Source: Candidatus Solirubrobacter pratensis (GTDB lineage: Bacteria > Actinomycetota > Thermoleophilia > Solirubrobacterales > Solirubrobacteraceae). From it: a stretch of DNA of 64,000 bases. Shown piece by piece: positions 33,480-45,024 of the stretch. The stretch is taken from contig NZ_AUEK01000003.1 of assembly GCF_000425945.1 (NCBI RefSeq), positions 1 through 64,000 of the forward strand, read 5' to 3'. The translations under genes were made by a program, and so were the position numbers. Positions within the stretch are counted from its first letter, which is position 1. The number at the start of each line of letters is the position of its first letter. The notes beneath the pieces are model-generated. The model had not been told where the DNA came from. It did not search any database and saw nothing but the letters and a program-made list of their open reading frames with translations.

Positions 33480-33954
33480 GCAGGACGCGGCCACGAAAGG
33501 AAGCGGACGCCGAGCCCGACACGCAGAAGGCGGTCCAGATGACCCGCCGGAGCAGCTCCGAGAACCGTTGCCCGCCGCGCTCGGCGAGCTGGTCGGTCAG
33601 CCCGTTACGCCGGGCCGTCGCACTGACGAGCTCATCCACCACTACAAGCGCGCGAGCAGAAGCTGTGGAGCTTCTGCACCGGCCCCGCGTCGAAGCGGGC
33701 AAGGCCTTCGCGCACGCGGTCGATCAGCCGCGCCAGCTCCTGCTCGTGGTTGGCGCCGACGGCGGCGCGCGCGGCACGTCGCTCGGCCTTGGACGACGTC
33801 GGCCGCCCACCGGTGCCCGGAGCGTTGGGAGCGATTGCGGTCACGCTACTCCCCGACGCTGCCGGATGCACGCCACGGGCGCCGGACAGGAGCGATGATT
33901 GCCGGCGGCGCGTGGCGGCGAATCGATCCGAGCTCATGGCGATCATGCCTGCCG
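33480..33954. pseudogene. Rearranged remnant of a small conserved protein
   Basis: No complete gene. On the + strand 33625-33683 reads DELIHHYKRAS and, one base shifted, KLWSFCTG. On the minus strand 33800-33684 reads AERRAARAAVGANHEQELAR and LIDRVREGLARFDAG. From memory of small actinobacterial proteins these are the C- and N-terminal halves of one ~90-residue family, here lying tail to tail with the junction at about 33684, as left by an inversion. The flanks (33480-33624, 33801-33954) show nothing recognisable. Confidence 0.4.
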
Positions 33955-34356
33955 ATGGCCAACCGCGCCCGTAGTCGCCGCGCACGCGGCCGAACCAGCC
34001 CGGAGCGTCCCGGGACGGCCGCTCGTGCGGCGATGGAGGACGAGCGCTCGCTGCTCGACGCGATCGCCGGTGGCGAGCTCGATGCCCACCTCGGCGCGCT
34101 CGCGGCGGCGATCGACGCGCGCCGGCAGCTGCGCTACACCGTCGACTCGAGCCACGTCCTCGCGACGCTCTGCGTCGGTGACCGCGTGCGAATCAACGAC
34201 CGGATCCGCCCGCGCTACCTCGCCGGACTCGGCGCGACGATCATCGAGCTCGACGACCATGCCGCCGCTATCCGTCTCGACCACCCCGTCGGGCGCTTCG
34301 AGAGCGGGCGCGTCCGCTGCCCGCCGCTGGCGCTCGAGAAGCTCCCGCCGGGCTGA
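33955..34356 (+). CDS. Hypothetical protein with KOW-like C-terminal domain
   Basis: A protein of 133 residues from ATG 33955, or 107 from ATG 34033. The N-terminal extension is Arg-rich (MANRARSRRARGRTSPERPG). The conserved-looking core is LCVGDRVRINDRIRPRYLAG, LGATIIELDDHAAAIRLD, GRFESGRVRCPPLALEKL: a beta-rich SH3/KOW-like pattern seen in small phage and actinobacterial proteins. No signal or membrane segment. Function unknown; possibly nucleic-acid binding. Confidence 0.55.
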   Translation: MANRARSRRARGRTSPERPGTAARAAMEDERSLLDAIAGGELDAHLGALAAAIDARRQLRYTVDSSHVLATLCVGDRVRINDRIRPRYLAGLGATIIELDDHAAAIRLDHPVGRFESGRVRCPPLALEKLPPG

Positions 34357-34674
34357 GCGGACTGACCGCGCCCGCGGTGCGGCACGAGCCGAGAATCCGC
34401 GGGCGCGCGGAGAGGCCGCGGGCTCGCGGCCGCCCTGCGGGATCGGCGAACTGGCCGAGACGCAGGCCGGCAGCCGACCGCTCGCTGGCGCGTCGGCGGC
34501 ATCCCAGTCACGCGAGTCGCACCTCGCTGTGAGGTGTAGCGCCACGGGAATCGCGCCTTCGCATCGAGCCTCGGACGCGCCGCTCGGGCTACTTCGGCCT
34601 GCCGCAGGGGAAGATCGAGGTCGACGGTGGCCACCACGCTGTGCCTGAGCGCCGTGCTCGCCGTTGTGAGCCGC
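34357..34674. other. 318-bp region without a supported gene
   Basis: No start-to-stop frame with coding character. Around 34585-34640 one + frame reads GYFGLPQGKIEVDGG, which looks like a protein scrap but has no context. No hairpin or repeat stands out. Confidence 0.4.
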
Positions 34675-35025
34675 TCAGCCCCAGAAGATGCAGGTCGGGT
34701 CCTCGCCGATCTCGGCGAGAAGCGGTCCGACGTCCGGCGCGGGCTCGACGTCGTTGTAGAGGAACCAGCGCTCGTTGCGGTCGGCGGCGTAGAGCGACCA
34801 GGTCCGAGAGCGCTCGTCGTAGCGGAGCTGGGCGATCTTCATGCTCGTCCAGTCCGGGCCGACGAGCTCGCTCCACGGCGGCCGCCGCTCGACGATCGTG
34901 ATGCTGTTGCCGCGAACGGAGTGCTCCAGGCGGACCTCGTCGCGGGCGTGCTCGGGGACGCGGTTCTCGCAGAACAGCGAGACGTGACGCATCGCGTCGT
35001 CGCGGATCGCTGCCGGCATCGGCAT
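34675..35025 (-). CDS. DUF3024-family protein
   Basis: A 116-residue soluble protein of the DUF3024 type. ATG 35025 begins MPMPAAIRDDAMRHVSLFCE; the family core is HSVRGNSITIVERRPPW, IAQLRYDERSRTWSLYAADR and NERWFLYNDVEPAPDVGPLL, ending in IGEDPTCIFWG. Biochemical function is unknown. It stands alone on the minus strand next to decayed sequence. Confidence 0.88.
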   Translation of the reverse strand: MPMPAAIRDDAMRHVSLFCENRVPEHARDEVRLEHSVRGNSITIVERRPPWSELVGPDWTSMKIAQLRYDERSRTWSLYAADRNERWFLYNDVEPAPDVGPLLAEIGEDPTCIFWG

Positions 35026-35088
35026 GCGACAACCGTACCTCGCCGCGGTTTGTGACGACTCTGCGAGGAGGGGCCGATCCGCGCCCGG

Positions 35089-35286
35089 CTTGTCGGCATT
35101 CGCGACGACAACCCGGGACTGGACGGGCACCCGTCGCGCAACTCCGGTGAGCAGGGCTAATGGGAGTCGGTCCAGTATGTGAAGCGCAAGATGCGGGCCG
35201 CCGGATACGACGTCAAGATCCAGTCGTACACGTTCACGTACACGTCGTTCGCCGGGACGCCGACGTGGCACCAGAGTACGCCCGCC
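35089..35286 (+). pseudogene. N-terminal scrap of an M28-type peptidase
   Basis: Reads LVGIRDDNPGLDGHPSRNSG, an in-frame TAA at 35158-35160, then ESVQYVKRKMRAAGYDVKIQ and SYTFTYTSFAGTPTWHQS. The pattern (propeptide followed by a Y..DYV...L..AGY.V..Q.F segment) is the N-terminal part of secreted M28 aminopeptidases with PA domains. The in-frame stop and the absence of the rest show decay. Confidence 0.6.
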
Positions 35287-35350
35287 GCGCGGAACTGTCC
35301 GGCGCCCGCCGAGCGACACGGGAGCGGACGCGAATCCGCGTTCAACTGCG

Positions 35351-35890
35351 CTACAGCCCGGGAAGGGCGCCCTGTGCCGGAGGATAGGTGACGGTGCCGT
35401 CGGCCGTGACGACGGCGAACGGCGGCAGTTCGTGCTCGGCGAGGCCGCCGTCGGACGCGATGTGGCAGACGGTCCAGCCGAGCGCGGTGAGCCGGTCGGC
35501 GATCAGGCGGCGATGGCAGCGCCACCACGGCGCTTCGGCGCACATCGCCGCGGTGGGGCGCTCTTCGGCGAGCGCGCACAGCTCCGCGAGCCCGGCGGCG
35601 AACTCGTCCGTCAGCGCGTAGTCGGCGTAGCCGCGGAACGCCGGGTGCTCCCAGCCGCCGTTGGGTGAGCCGGGGCTTGCCCGGCGCCGTCCGCCCAGCG
35701 CGGGGAGGTGGCGGTAGTCGATGGCGCGCTGCGCGAGCTCGCCGGCGAGGGTCTCGAGGTTGAAGTGCGGATGGCGGCTGGATCGCGGCGTGCGCCGCAC
35801 GTCGGCGACGCGCTCGACGCGGTGCTCGGCCAGGAGCGCGGCGAACGTTTCGAGCGGGTGCGTCGAGTGGCCGATGGTGAACGCCCGCAT
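35351..35890 (-). CDS. DUF488-family protein
   Basis: A 179-residue DUF488 protein. It begins MRAFTIGHSTHPLETFAALL and contains VADVRRTPRSSRHPHFN, LPALGGRR, and AAMCAEAPWWRCHRRLIADR with the conserved Cys/His set (CxEx...CHR) of the family, suggested to bind metal or RNA. Its start lies three bases downstream of the P450 stop, so the two are cotranscribed; the functional link is unknown. Confidence 0.9.
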   Translation of the reverse strand: MRAFTIGHSTHPLETFAALLAEHRVERVADVRRTPRSSRHPHFNLETLAGELAQRAIDYRHLPALGGRRRASPGSPNGGWEHPAFRGYADYALTDEFAAGLAELCALAEERPTAAMCAEAPWWRCHRRLIADRLTALGWTVCHIASDGGLAEHELPPFAVVTADGTVTYPPAQGALPGL

Positions 35891-35893
35891 CCG

Positions 35894-37162
35894 CTAGCGC
35901 CGGCGCACGACGACTCGCGTGCCGTGGCGAGGCGAGAACGTGACGTTGCGCCGCGCCACCAGCTCGCGCCGCCGGCTCGCGGGGCGCAGCTCGAAGCGAT
36001 TCAGGATCTCGTCGAGCACGGTGCGCATCTCGAGCTCCGCGAACGCCGCGCCGATGCAGCGTCGCACGCCCCCGCCGAACGGGATCCAGGCGTACGTGGA
36101 GGGCGCGTTCTCGAGGAACCGCTCGGGCCGGAACGCGTAGGGCTCCGGGTACTCCTGCGGGCGCGTGTGGGTGAGCCAGATGGCCGGCGTCACGTCGGTG
36201 CCCGCGGGGAGCGAGAGCCCGTCGACGTCGAGATCAGCGACAAGGCGCCGGCCGGCGATCGGCACGACAGGACGCAGGCGCAAGGACTCCGAGACGACCG
36301 CGCGCAGGTACGGGTCACCGTCCGTTCGCGCGCGGGCGATCACGTGGGGGTTATGGGCGAGCAGGTCCAGCGCCCACGCGAGGCCGGTGGCGGTCGTCTC
36401 GTGGCCGGCGATCAGGAGCGTCATCAGCTGGTCGCGGATCTCCCGGTCGTCCATGCCGGTCCCGTCCTCGAAGCGGGAGTGGACGAGCAGCGAGCAGATG
36501 TCCTCGCCCGCGGCCGCCCGGCGGCGCTGCGCGATTTCGGCCAGCAGCAGCTGGTCGATCTCGTCCGCGTTCTCGCGCAGGCGCTCGAGCGGCCGGCGGC
36601 GCCCGAACAGCACCGACACCTGCAGCCCGGTGGAGGTGGTGCCGGCGAGCAGATCGCGCAGCAGCGGCCTGAGCTGCTCGCGGCGCTCGTGGTCGGCGAC
36701 GCCGAACACGGCGCGCATGATCACGTCGAGCGTGATCGCCTGCATGCCCGGATGCACGGGGAACGGCCGGCCTTCCGGCCACGCGGCGAGCTCGCGCGCC
36801 GCCGCCTTGCGCATCACGGTCTCGTAGGTGCGCATCCGCTCGCCGTGAAATGGCGGCAGCATCAGCCGCCGGCGCGACAGGTGCTCCTCGCCCTCCAGCA
36901 GCAGCAGCGACCGCGCGCCGACGAGCGGCTGAAGCGTGACCGTGCGCCCGGGCGGCAACCCGTGCCGGCGCTCGCTGTACAGCGCGCGGATGACGTCGGG
37001 CCGCGAGACCATGACGAGCGGGGCGCGGAAGCCCCGCAACGTCACGCTGAAGGCGTCGCCGTAGCGGCGCCGGCAGTCCTCGAGGAACCGGATCGGCCGC
37101 GCCACCCAGCGCGCCGTCTGCACGATCGGCGACTCCGTCGGTCCGGCGGGAAGTGCGCTCAC
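35894..37162 (-). CDS. Cytochrome P450
   Basis: A 422-residue bacterial P450 from GTG 37162 (an in-frame ATG at 37204 would add 14 residues). The oxygen-activation I-helix motif is LLIAGHETTATGLAWAL, the K-helix ESLRLRPVVPIAGRR has the ExxR pair, the PERF motif is RPERFLENA, and the heme-binding loop is PFGGGVRRCIGAAFAELEMR with the Cys thiolate ligand. Sequence style (HExxT..R, GLPPGRTVTLQPLVGARSLL near the N-terminus) resembles CYP110/CYP135-like fatty-acid or terpenoid hydroxylases, but the substrate cannot be assigned. No ferredoxin or reductase gene is adjacent; electrons must come from elsewhere. Confidence 0.92.
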   Translation of the reverse strand: MSALPAGPTESPIVQTARWVARPIRFLEDCRRRYGDAFSVTLRGFRAPLVMVSRPDVIRALYSERRHGLPPGRTVTLQPLVGARSLLLLEGEEHLSRRRLMLPPFHGERMRTYETVMRKAAARELAAWPEGRPFPVHPGMQAITLDVIMRAVFGVADHERREQLRPLLRDLLAGTTSTGLQVSVLFGRRRPLERLRENADEIDQLLLAEIAQRRRAAAGEDICSLLVHSRFEDGTGMDDREIRDQLMTLLIAGHETTATGLAWALDLLAHNPHVIARARTDGDPYLRAVVSESLRLRPVVPIAGRRLVADLDVDGLSLPAGTDVTPAIWLTHTRPQEYPEPYAFRPERFLENAPSTYAWIPFGGGVRRCIGAAFAELEMRTVLDEILNRFELRPASRRRELVARRNVTFSPRHGTRVVVRRR

Positions 37163-37239
37163 GTTTCGACCGTACTGGCCGGACGACCCACATGCCACGG
37201 GCAACTCACGATGCGGAGGGCGTGAAGTCGCCGTCGCGG

Positions 37240-37398
37240 AGGTCTGTTTCGGGGTCGCTTGGCACCTTCAGCACGCGACCAGATCGATCAGGAATCGAGA
37301 AGCGCGGTCACCTGGCCGCCCTTAGCATGACCCGCATGGACATTACGATTCACGCGTCCTTGTCCCCGCACGACGACCCGGACGCATCGCTCGCCTGA
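37240..37398 (+). pseudogene. Shrunken second copy of the AraC-VOC junction
   Basis: This stretch parallels 40700-40945. It keeps a scrap of the AraC gene end (GAGGTCTGTTTCG, LQHA in place of TFSTRF), an exact 28-base match to 40844-40871, and the first codons of the VOC gene (ATGGACATTACGATTCACGC, encoding MDITIHASLSPHDDPDASLA) before a premature TGA. It is the remnant of a duplicated AraC-VOC pair with large internal deletions, or of a common ancestor locus. Confidence 0.65.
37285..37312 (+). promoter_or_regulatory. 28-base element shared with 40844-40871 (copy 1)
   Basis: Starts CGATCAGGAATCGAGAAGCG and ends CGGTCACC; identical in both copies although the surrounding AraC coding remnant has diverged. 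Its distance to the following VOC start codon is nearly the same in both copies. A regulator binding site for the VOC promoter is the simplest explanation. Confidence 0.5.
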
Positions 37399-37516
37399 GA
37401 CCGACCGGAAGCCTCCCGCGATCAAGCGGAACTCCCCGTTGGCCGCGCCACCGCTTCAGGGGCCGACGGTCGAGTCCGCGCCTTGCCGTTCGTGACCCAC
37501 GACTTCAGGAGTGACC

Positions 37517-37873
37517 ATGACCGATTCTTCCACGCAGGGAATCAAGACCGTGCTGCATCCCGTGTCCGACCTGGCGACGGCCAAGGCGGTGTACGCCGCC
37601 CTGCTCGGCGTAGCGCCGCAGACCGACGGGTCCTACTACGTCGGCTTCGACGCCGGGGGCCAGCACATCGGGCTGGTGCCGGGCGGTGGACCGCAGGGCA
37701 TGACCTCACCGGTGGCCTACTGGCACGTGCCGGACATCGAGGCCAAGCTGGCCGAGGTCACCGCCGCGGGTGCCACCGTGAAGGAACCCGCGCACGACGT
37801 CGGTGGAGGCCGCCTGGTGGCGACCGTCACCGACCCCGATGGCAACGTCCTCGGGTTGCTTCAGGACCGGTGA
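37517..37873 (+). CDS. VOC/glyoxalase-family protein
   Basis: A 118-residue VOC-fold protein. ATG 37517 follows AGGAGTGACC; GTG at 37511 is an alternative. Two beta-alpha-beta-beta-beta modules are visible: IKTVLHPVSDLATAKAVYAA ... GQHIGLVPGGG and VAYWHVPDIEAKLAEVTAAG ... LVATVTDPDGNVLGLLQD. Metal-ligand positions are partly non-canonical, so this may be a binding or PhnB-like protein rather than a lyase. It is followed by the UvrA-like gene 106 bp later in the same direction. Confidence 0.85.
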   Translation: MTDSSTQGIKTVLHPVSDLATAKAVYAALLGVAPQTDGSYYVGFDAGGQHIGLVPGGGPQGMTSPVAYWHVPDIEAKLAEVTAAGATVKEPAHDVGGGRLVATVTDPDGNVLGLLQDR

Positions 37874-37979
37874 GCGCCGACCCCCGCTCCCGCCAGGCGT
37901 CCTGCTCGAAGCCGAGCCAGGCGACGCCGACGGAGACCGCGAAGGCGGCCCCGCCTAACAGATGGAGAGACGATTGAGC

Positions 37980-40364
<2,385 letters not shown>

Positions 40365-40440
40365 CCGGGGCCTTCGCGGACACCGTAAGACGATTCGCCG
40401 GCTTGGGAGTGGGGCGGGCGCGACGTGGCATGATTTCGCA

Positions 40441-40884
<444 letters not shown>

Positions 40885-40894
40885 CCTGACCGCC

Positions 40895-41305
40895 ATGGAC
40901 ATCACCATTCACGCGAGCTTCCTCCCGCACCACGACCCGGCCGCCTCCCTGGCCTTCTATCGCGACACCCTCGGCTTCGAGGTCCGTAACGACGTCGGGT
41001 ACAACGGGATGCGCTGGATCACGGTCGGCCCCGCCGACAAGCCCGGCACCTCCATCGTCCTGTACCCGCCGGCCGCCACCCCCGGCATCACCGACGACGA
41101 GCGCCGCACCATCGCCGAGATGATGGCCAAGGGCACCTACGCCAGCATCAACCTCGCCACCGCCGACCTCGACGGCACCTTCGCGCGGCTGCAGGCCGGC
41201 GACGCCGAAGTCGTCCAGGAGCCGACCGATCAACCGTACGGGGTCCGCGACTGCGCCTTCCGCGATCCCGCGGGCAACCTGCTCCGGATCCAGGAACTGC
41301 GCTGA
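40895..41305 (+). CDS. VOC-family protein
   Basis: A 136-residue VOC/bleomycin-resistance-fold protein: MDITIHASFLPHHDPAASLA, FYRDTLGFEVRNDVGYNG, RWITVGPADKPGTSIVLYPP, and the second module TYASINLATADLDGTFARLQ ... VRDCAFRDPAGNLLRIQELR. The Glu/His metal positions of glyoxalases are only partly kept; a binding function is possible. It is 10 bp after the AraC gene and surely cotranscribed or controlled by it. Confidence 0.9.
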   Translation: MDITIHASFLPHHDPAASLAFYRDTLGFEVRNDVGYNGMRWITVGPADKPGTSIVLYPPAATPGITDDERRTIAEMMAKGTYASINLATADLDGTFARLQAGDAEVVQEPTDQPYGVRDCAFRDPAGNLLRIQELR

Positions 41306-41448
41306 GCCGTCGGGCGATCGCAGGCATGGCGCGTTGGCGCTCCCTCGCGCGCATACCGAAGGTAAGCGGCTGACCTGGGAGGCGGCGCGGACGCCGGATC
41401 GCTTGCTTGCGTCCCCCCGGGGGTAGGACGCGCCACGAGGCGAGTGAA

Positions 41449-43062
41449 GTGAGGGCACGCACCGCGAGGCTGCCCGGGACCAGTAAGGACACCGCCGCTC
41501 CCGCGCTTGAAGTCGACGACCTGCACGTCGCCTACGGGGGAGTGAACGCGCTGCGGGGTGTGACCCTCGCCGTGGCGCCCGGCGCGATCGTCGCGGTGCT
41601 CGGCAACAACGGCGCCGGCAAGAGCACGCTGCTGCGGGCGATCTCCGGGACGCTGCAGCTCCAGGGCGGCTCGATCCAGCGAGGCTCCGTGCGGCACGAG
41701 GGGCGAGCGCTGTCGCACATGGATCCGGCCGACATCGTCCGCGCCGGCGTCGTGCAGGTGCCGGAGGGGCGTCGCGTGTTCGCCGAGCTCACGGTGGAGG
41801 AGAACCTGCGTGCCGGCGGCCTCTCCTCGCGCGGGCGCGCCCGCAGGTCCGCGGCGAGGGCGCGCGTGTACGAGCTGTTCCCGCGACTCGACGAGCGCCG
41901 CAGGCAGCGGGCCGGCCTGCTGTCCGGCGGCGAGCAGCAGATGCTGGCGATCGGCCGGGCGCTGATGTCCGAGCCGCGCGTCCTGCTGCTCGACGAGCCG
42001 TCGCTCGGACTCGCGCCGCAGGTCGTCGAGCGGATCGGCGAGATCGTGGTGAAGATCAACGAGCAGGGCACTGCGGTCGTGCTGGTCGAGCAGAACGCGG
42101 CGATGGCGCTCGAGATCGCCGACCACGGCTACGTGCTCGAGGTGGGTCGCGTCGGCCTCGAGGGCCCGGCCGCCGAGCTCGCCGCCAGCGACGAGGTCCG
42201 CGCCCGCTATCTCGGGACCGGCGGCGAAGCTGCCGCGCCTGCGGTCGAGCACGGGTCTGCGCCGCCCGCGCGCCGCGCCGCCCGCGACCTGGTCGCCGAA
42301 GGCGTGACCGTCCGCTTCGGCGGGCTCACCGCCCTCGACGACGTGTCGCTGACCGTGGCGGCGGGATCGGCGCACGCGCTGATCGGGCCCAACGGCGCCG
42401 GCAAGTCGACGCTGCTGAACGTGCTCACCGGCGTCTACCGGGTCAGCGCGGGCACCGTGCGCTACGGCGACGCGTGCCTGACCGGCCTCCGGCCGCCGCG
42501 CATCGCGGCGCTCGGTGTCAGCCGCACGTTCCAGAACATCGCGCTCTCGCCGACCTCGACGGTGCGCGACAACCTCCTGCTGGGGCGCCACCGGTTGACG
42601 CGGACCGGCTTCGTCGCCGCCGGCCTGCGGCTGCCGCGTGCGCGTCGCGAGGAGGCCGAGCAGGAGCGCTTCGTGGCCGGGATCGCCGAGCTGCTGCAGC
42701 TCGAGGACGGCCTCGACCGCCTGGTGAGCGGGCTTGCCTACGGCGACCGCAAGCGCGTCGAGCTGGCGCGCGCCCTGTGCACGGAGCCGTCGCTGCTGCT
42801 GCTCGACGAGCCCGTCGCGGGCATGAACGCCGACGAGTCCCTGCGCATGGCGCAGTCGATCGCCCGCCTGCGCGAGGCGCTCGGCATCTCGATCCTGCTC
42901 GTCGAGCACGACATGCAGTTCGTCATGGGCCTGGCGGATCGAGTGACCGTGCTCGACTTCGGACGCGCGATCGCCGACGGCCCACCTGACAAGGTCCAGC
43001 GCGATCCCGAGGTCCTGCGCGCGTACCTCGGCGCGCATGAGCGGACGGAGGAGACGCTGTGA
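41449..43062 (+). CDS. livFG: Fused LivF-LivG ATPase of a branched-chain amino acid-type ABC importer
   Basis: One 537-residue chain with two ABC domains. The first (residues ~22-255) is LivF-like: VLGNNGAGKSTLLRAISG, GRRVFAELTVEENL, LSGGEQQMLAIGRALMSEPR, LLLDEPSLGLAP. The second (~285-530) is LivG-like: LIGPNGAGKSTLLNVLTGVY, TFQNIALSPTSTVRDNLLLG, the altered signature VSGLAYGDRKRVELARALCT, LLLDEPVAGMN. GTG 41449 is used as start. The gene overlaps livH by four bases, then livM and livK follow. The normal two genes are here one protein, so heterodimer stoichiometry is fixed. Substrate may be amino acids, amides, urea or aromatic acids. Confidence 0.92.
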   Translation: MRARTARLPGTSKDTAAPALEVDDLHVAYGGVNALRGVTLAVAPGAIVAVLGNNGAGKSTLLRAISGTLQLQGGSIQRGSVRHEGRALSHMDPADIVRAGVVQVPEGRRVFAELTVEENLRAGGLSSRGRARRSAARARVYELFPRLDERRRQRAGLLSGGEQQMLAIGRALMSEPRVLLLDEPSLGLAPQVVERIGEIVVKINEQGTAVVLVEQNAAMALEIADHGYVLEVGRVGLEGPAAELAASDEVRARYLGTGGEAAAPAVEHGSAPPARRAARDLVAEGVTVRFGGLTALDDVSLTVAAGSAHALIGPNGAGKSTLLNVLTGVYRVSAGTVRYGDACLTGLRPPRIAALGVSRTFQNIALSPTSTVRDNLLLGRHRLTRTGFVAAGLRLPRARREEAEQERFVAGIAELLQLEDGLDRLVSGLAYGDRKRVELARALCTEPSLLLLDEPVAGMNADESLRMAQSIARLREALGISILLVEHDMQFVMGLADRVTVLDFGRAIADGPPDKVQRDPEVLRAYLGAHERTEETL

Positions 43063-43955
43063 GCCAGTTCCTCGAGCTTCTGATCGGCGGCCTGTCGCTC
43101 GGCTGCATCTACGCGCTGATCGCCATGGGCTTCGTCGTCGTGTTCAAGGCGACGAAGGTCGTGAACTTCGCGCACGCGTCGGTGCTCATGCTCGGGGCGT
43201 ATCTCGTCGCGCGGTGGCACGGGAGCCTCGGGTTCTTCGGCGCCGTCGCGCTGGCCGCGGTGATCTGCGCGCTGGTCGCGGCATTGTGCGATGTGCTCCT
43301 GGTCCGGCCGCTGCGGCACAACCGCGGCGGCGTGGACGCGCTCGCGATCCTGACGATCGGCATCAACATCGTGCTCGGCACCGAGTTGACGCGGCGTGTC
43401 GGGACCGACCTGCTGCCGACGGGCGCGCCGTGGGGATCCGACGTGACGCACGTGCTCGGCGTCGCGGTACCGCAGACGCGCATCGTGGCCGCGAGCGTGG
43501 CGATCGTGCTGATGGCGGGCCTCTGGGCGGCCTTCACCTACAGCGACTGGGGCGTGGCGATGCGCTCGACCGCGGCCGACCCGGAGACCGCCGCGCTGAT
43601 GGGGATCCGCCTCTCCCGCGTCGCTGCCGGGGCGTGGGCGCTCGGCGGCGTGCTCGCGGCGATCGGGGGCGCGTTCTTCACGAGCTTTCCGGCGGCGGGC
43701 GTCAACAACGCCACGGGGCTGCTTGCGCTGACCGCGATCCCCGCCGCCGTGCTCGGCGGGCTCGACTCGGCGGCCGGCGCGGTGGTGGGAGGGCTGACGA
43801 TCGGCGTCGCGACGACCTTCGCGGCCGGTTACCAGGACGAGATCGCGTTCCTCGGCCGCGGGCTGTCCGAGGTGATTCCGTACATCGTCCTGTTCGCGGT
43901 GCTCCTGTGGCGGCCCTCGGGGCTCTTCGGCACGCGGGAGATCACCCGTGTCTGA
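43059..43955 (+). CDS. livH: LivH-type ABC permease
   Basis: A 298-residue inner-membrane permease. It begins MSQFLELLIGGLSLGCIYAL, followed by IAMGFVVVFKATKVVNFAHA, the LivH family start. The cytoplasmic coupling segment is GVAMRSTAADPETAALMGIR, and the end is EVIPYIVLFAVLLWRPSGLF. GTG start overlaps the livFG stop, and its stop overlaps the livM start, so the operon is translationally coupled. Confidence 0.93.
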   Translation: MSQFLELLIGGLSLGCIYALIAMGFVVVFKATKVVNFAHASVLMLGAYLVARWHGSLGFFGAVALAAVICALVAALCDVLLVRPLRHNRGGVDALAILTIGINIVLGTELTRRVGTDLLPTGAPWGSDVTHVLGVAVPQTRIVAASVAIVLMAGLWAAFTYSDWGVAMRSTAADPETAALMGIRLSRVAAGAWALGGVLAAIGGAFFTSFPAAGVNNATGLLALTAIPAAVLGGLDSAAGAVVGGLTIGVATTFAAGYQDEIAFLGRGLSEVIPYIVLFAVLLWRPSGLFGTREITRV

Positions 43956-45024
43956 GCGCCTCCGGACGATGCTGGTCCCTGCGGCGCTCGTGCTGTTCCT
44001 GCTGTGGCTGCCGCAGTACGCCGAGAGCTTCTGGCTCCAGACCGGCCTGTTCGCGATGTCGGCGGCGATCGGCGCGATCGGGCTGACTCTCCTGGTCGGC
44101 GTGACGGGCCAGCTGTCGCTGGCGCACGCCTTCTTCGTCGCCATCGGGGCGTACGGCTACTGCTTCCTTGCCGGTGGCGGCGCCGCCGCCGGGGCGAGCG
44201 GCGGGCCCGGCGGCGCCGGCCTTCCGCCGTGGCTGGCGATGATCGGCGCGGTGCTGCTCGCCGGGCTGGCGGGCGCGCTGTTCAGCCCGATCGCCGGGCG
44301 CCTGCGCGGCATCTACCTGGGCTTGGCCTCGCTCGGGCTCGTGTTCATCGGCCAGCACATCCTGTTCAACGCCAAGGACATCACGGGCGGGTTCAACGGG
44401 AGAGACGCGAAGCCGTTCAGCGTCTTCGGCTTCACGTTCGCCGACACGAACCCGGACCGCTTCGTCGTCTTCGGCGTGCCGTACGGCCAGCTCGAGCGCC
44501 TCTGGTACCTCGGGCTCGTGCTCGTGGCGCTTGCCTGGTGGTTCGCGCACAACCTCGTGTGCAGCCGGCCGGGGCGCGCCATGCACACGGTGCGCGACAG
44601 CGAGGTCGCCGCGGCCGTGATGGGCGTCAGCGTCCCCGGCTACAAGGCCGCCGCCTTCACCGTGAGCTCGATGTACGCGGGCCTCGCGGGCGTCTTCCTC
44701 GCACTTGCGTTCGGGCGGATCGTGCCCGACTCGTTCGGCTTCCTGGTCTCGATCGACTTCCTCGTGATGATCGTCATCGGAGGCCTCGGGTCGATCGGCG
44801 GCGCCGTGGCCGGCGGCCTCATCGTCTCCGCGCTGCCGCTGCTGCTCGACCACTACAGCGGCTCGCTGCCGCTCGTGGCGGAGGCCGGCGGCGACGGGCT
44901 GCAGCCGTCCGAAGCCGCGCGCTTCCTCTATGGCGCCGCCGTCGTCGCGGTCGTCATCTATGCGCCGCACGGGCTCGCGGGACTGAGCCACCGGCGCCTC
45001 CAAGCCAAGGAGAAGGTCCCATGA
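43948..45024 (+). CDS. livM: LivM-type ABC permease
   Basis: A 358-residue permease, GTG start. Landmarks: AIGLTLLVGVTGQLSLAHAF, RLRGIYLGLASLGLVFIGQH, GRAMHTVRDSEVAAAVMGVS, and the terminal VIVIYAPHGLAGL-like end (actual VAVVIYAPHGLAGLSHRR). A Gly/Ala-rich insert (GGGAAAGASGGPGGAG) sits in a loop after helix 3. Overlaps livK by four bases. Confidence 0.92.
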   Translation: MSERLRTMLVPAALVLFLLWLPQYAESFWLQTGLFAMSAAIGAIGLTLLVGVTGQLSLAHAFFVAIGAYGYCFLAGGGAAAGASGGPGGAGLPPWLAMIGAVLLAGLAGALFSPIAGRLRGIYLGLASLGLVFIGQHILFNAKDITGGFNGRDAKPFSVFGFTFADTNPDRFVVFGVPYGQLERLWYLGLVLVALAWWFAHNLVCSRPGRAMHTVRDSEVAAAVMGVSVPGYKAAAFTVSSMYAGLAGVFLALAFGRIVPDSFGFLVSIDFLVMIVIGGLGSIGGAVAGGLIVSALPLLLDHYSGSLPLVAEAGGDGLQPSEAARFLYGAAVVAVVIYAPHGLAGLSHRRLQAKEKVP

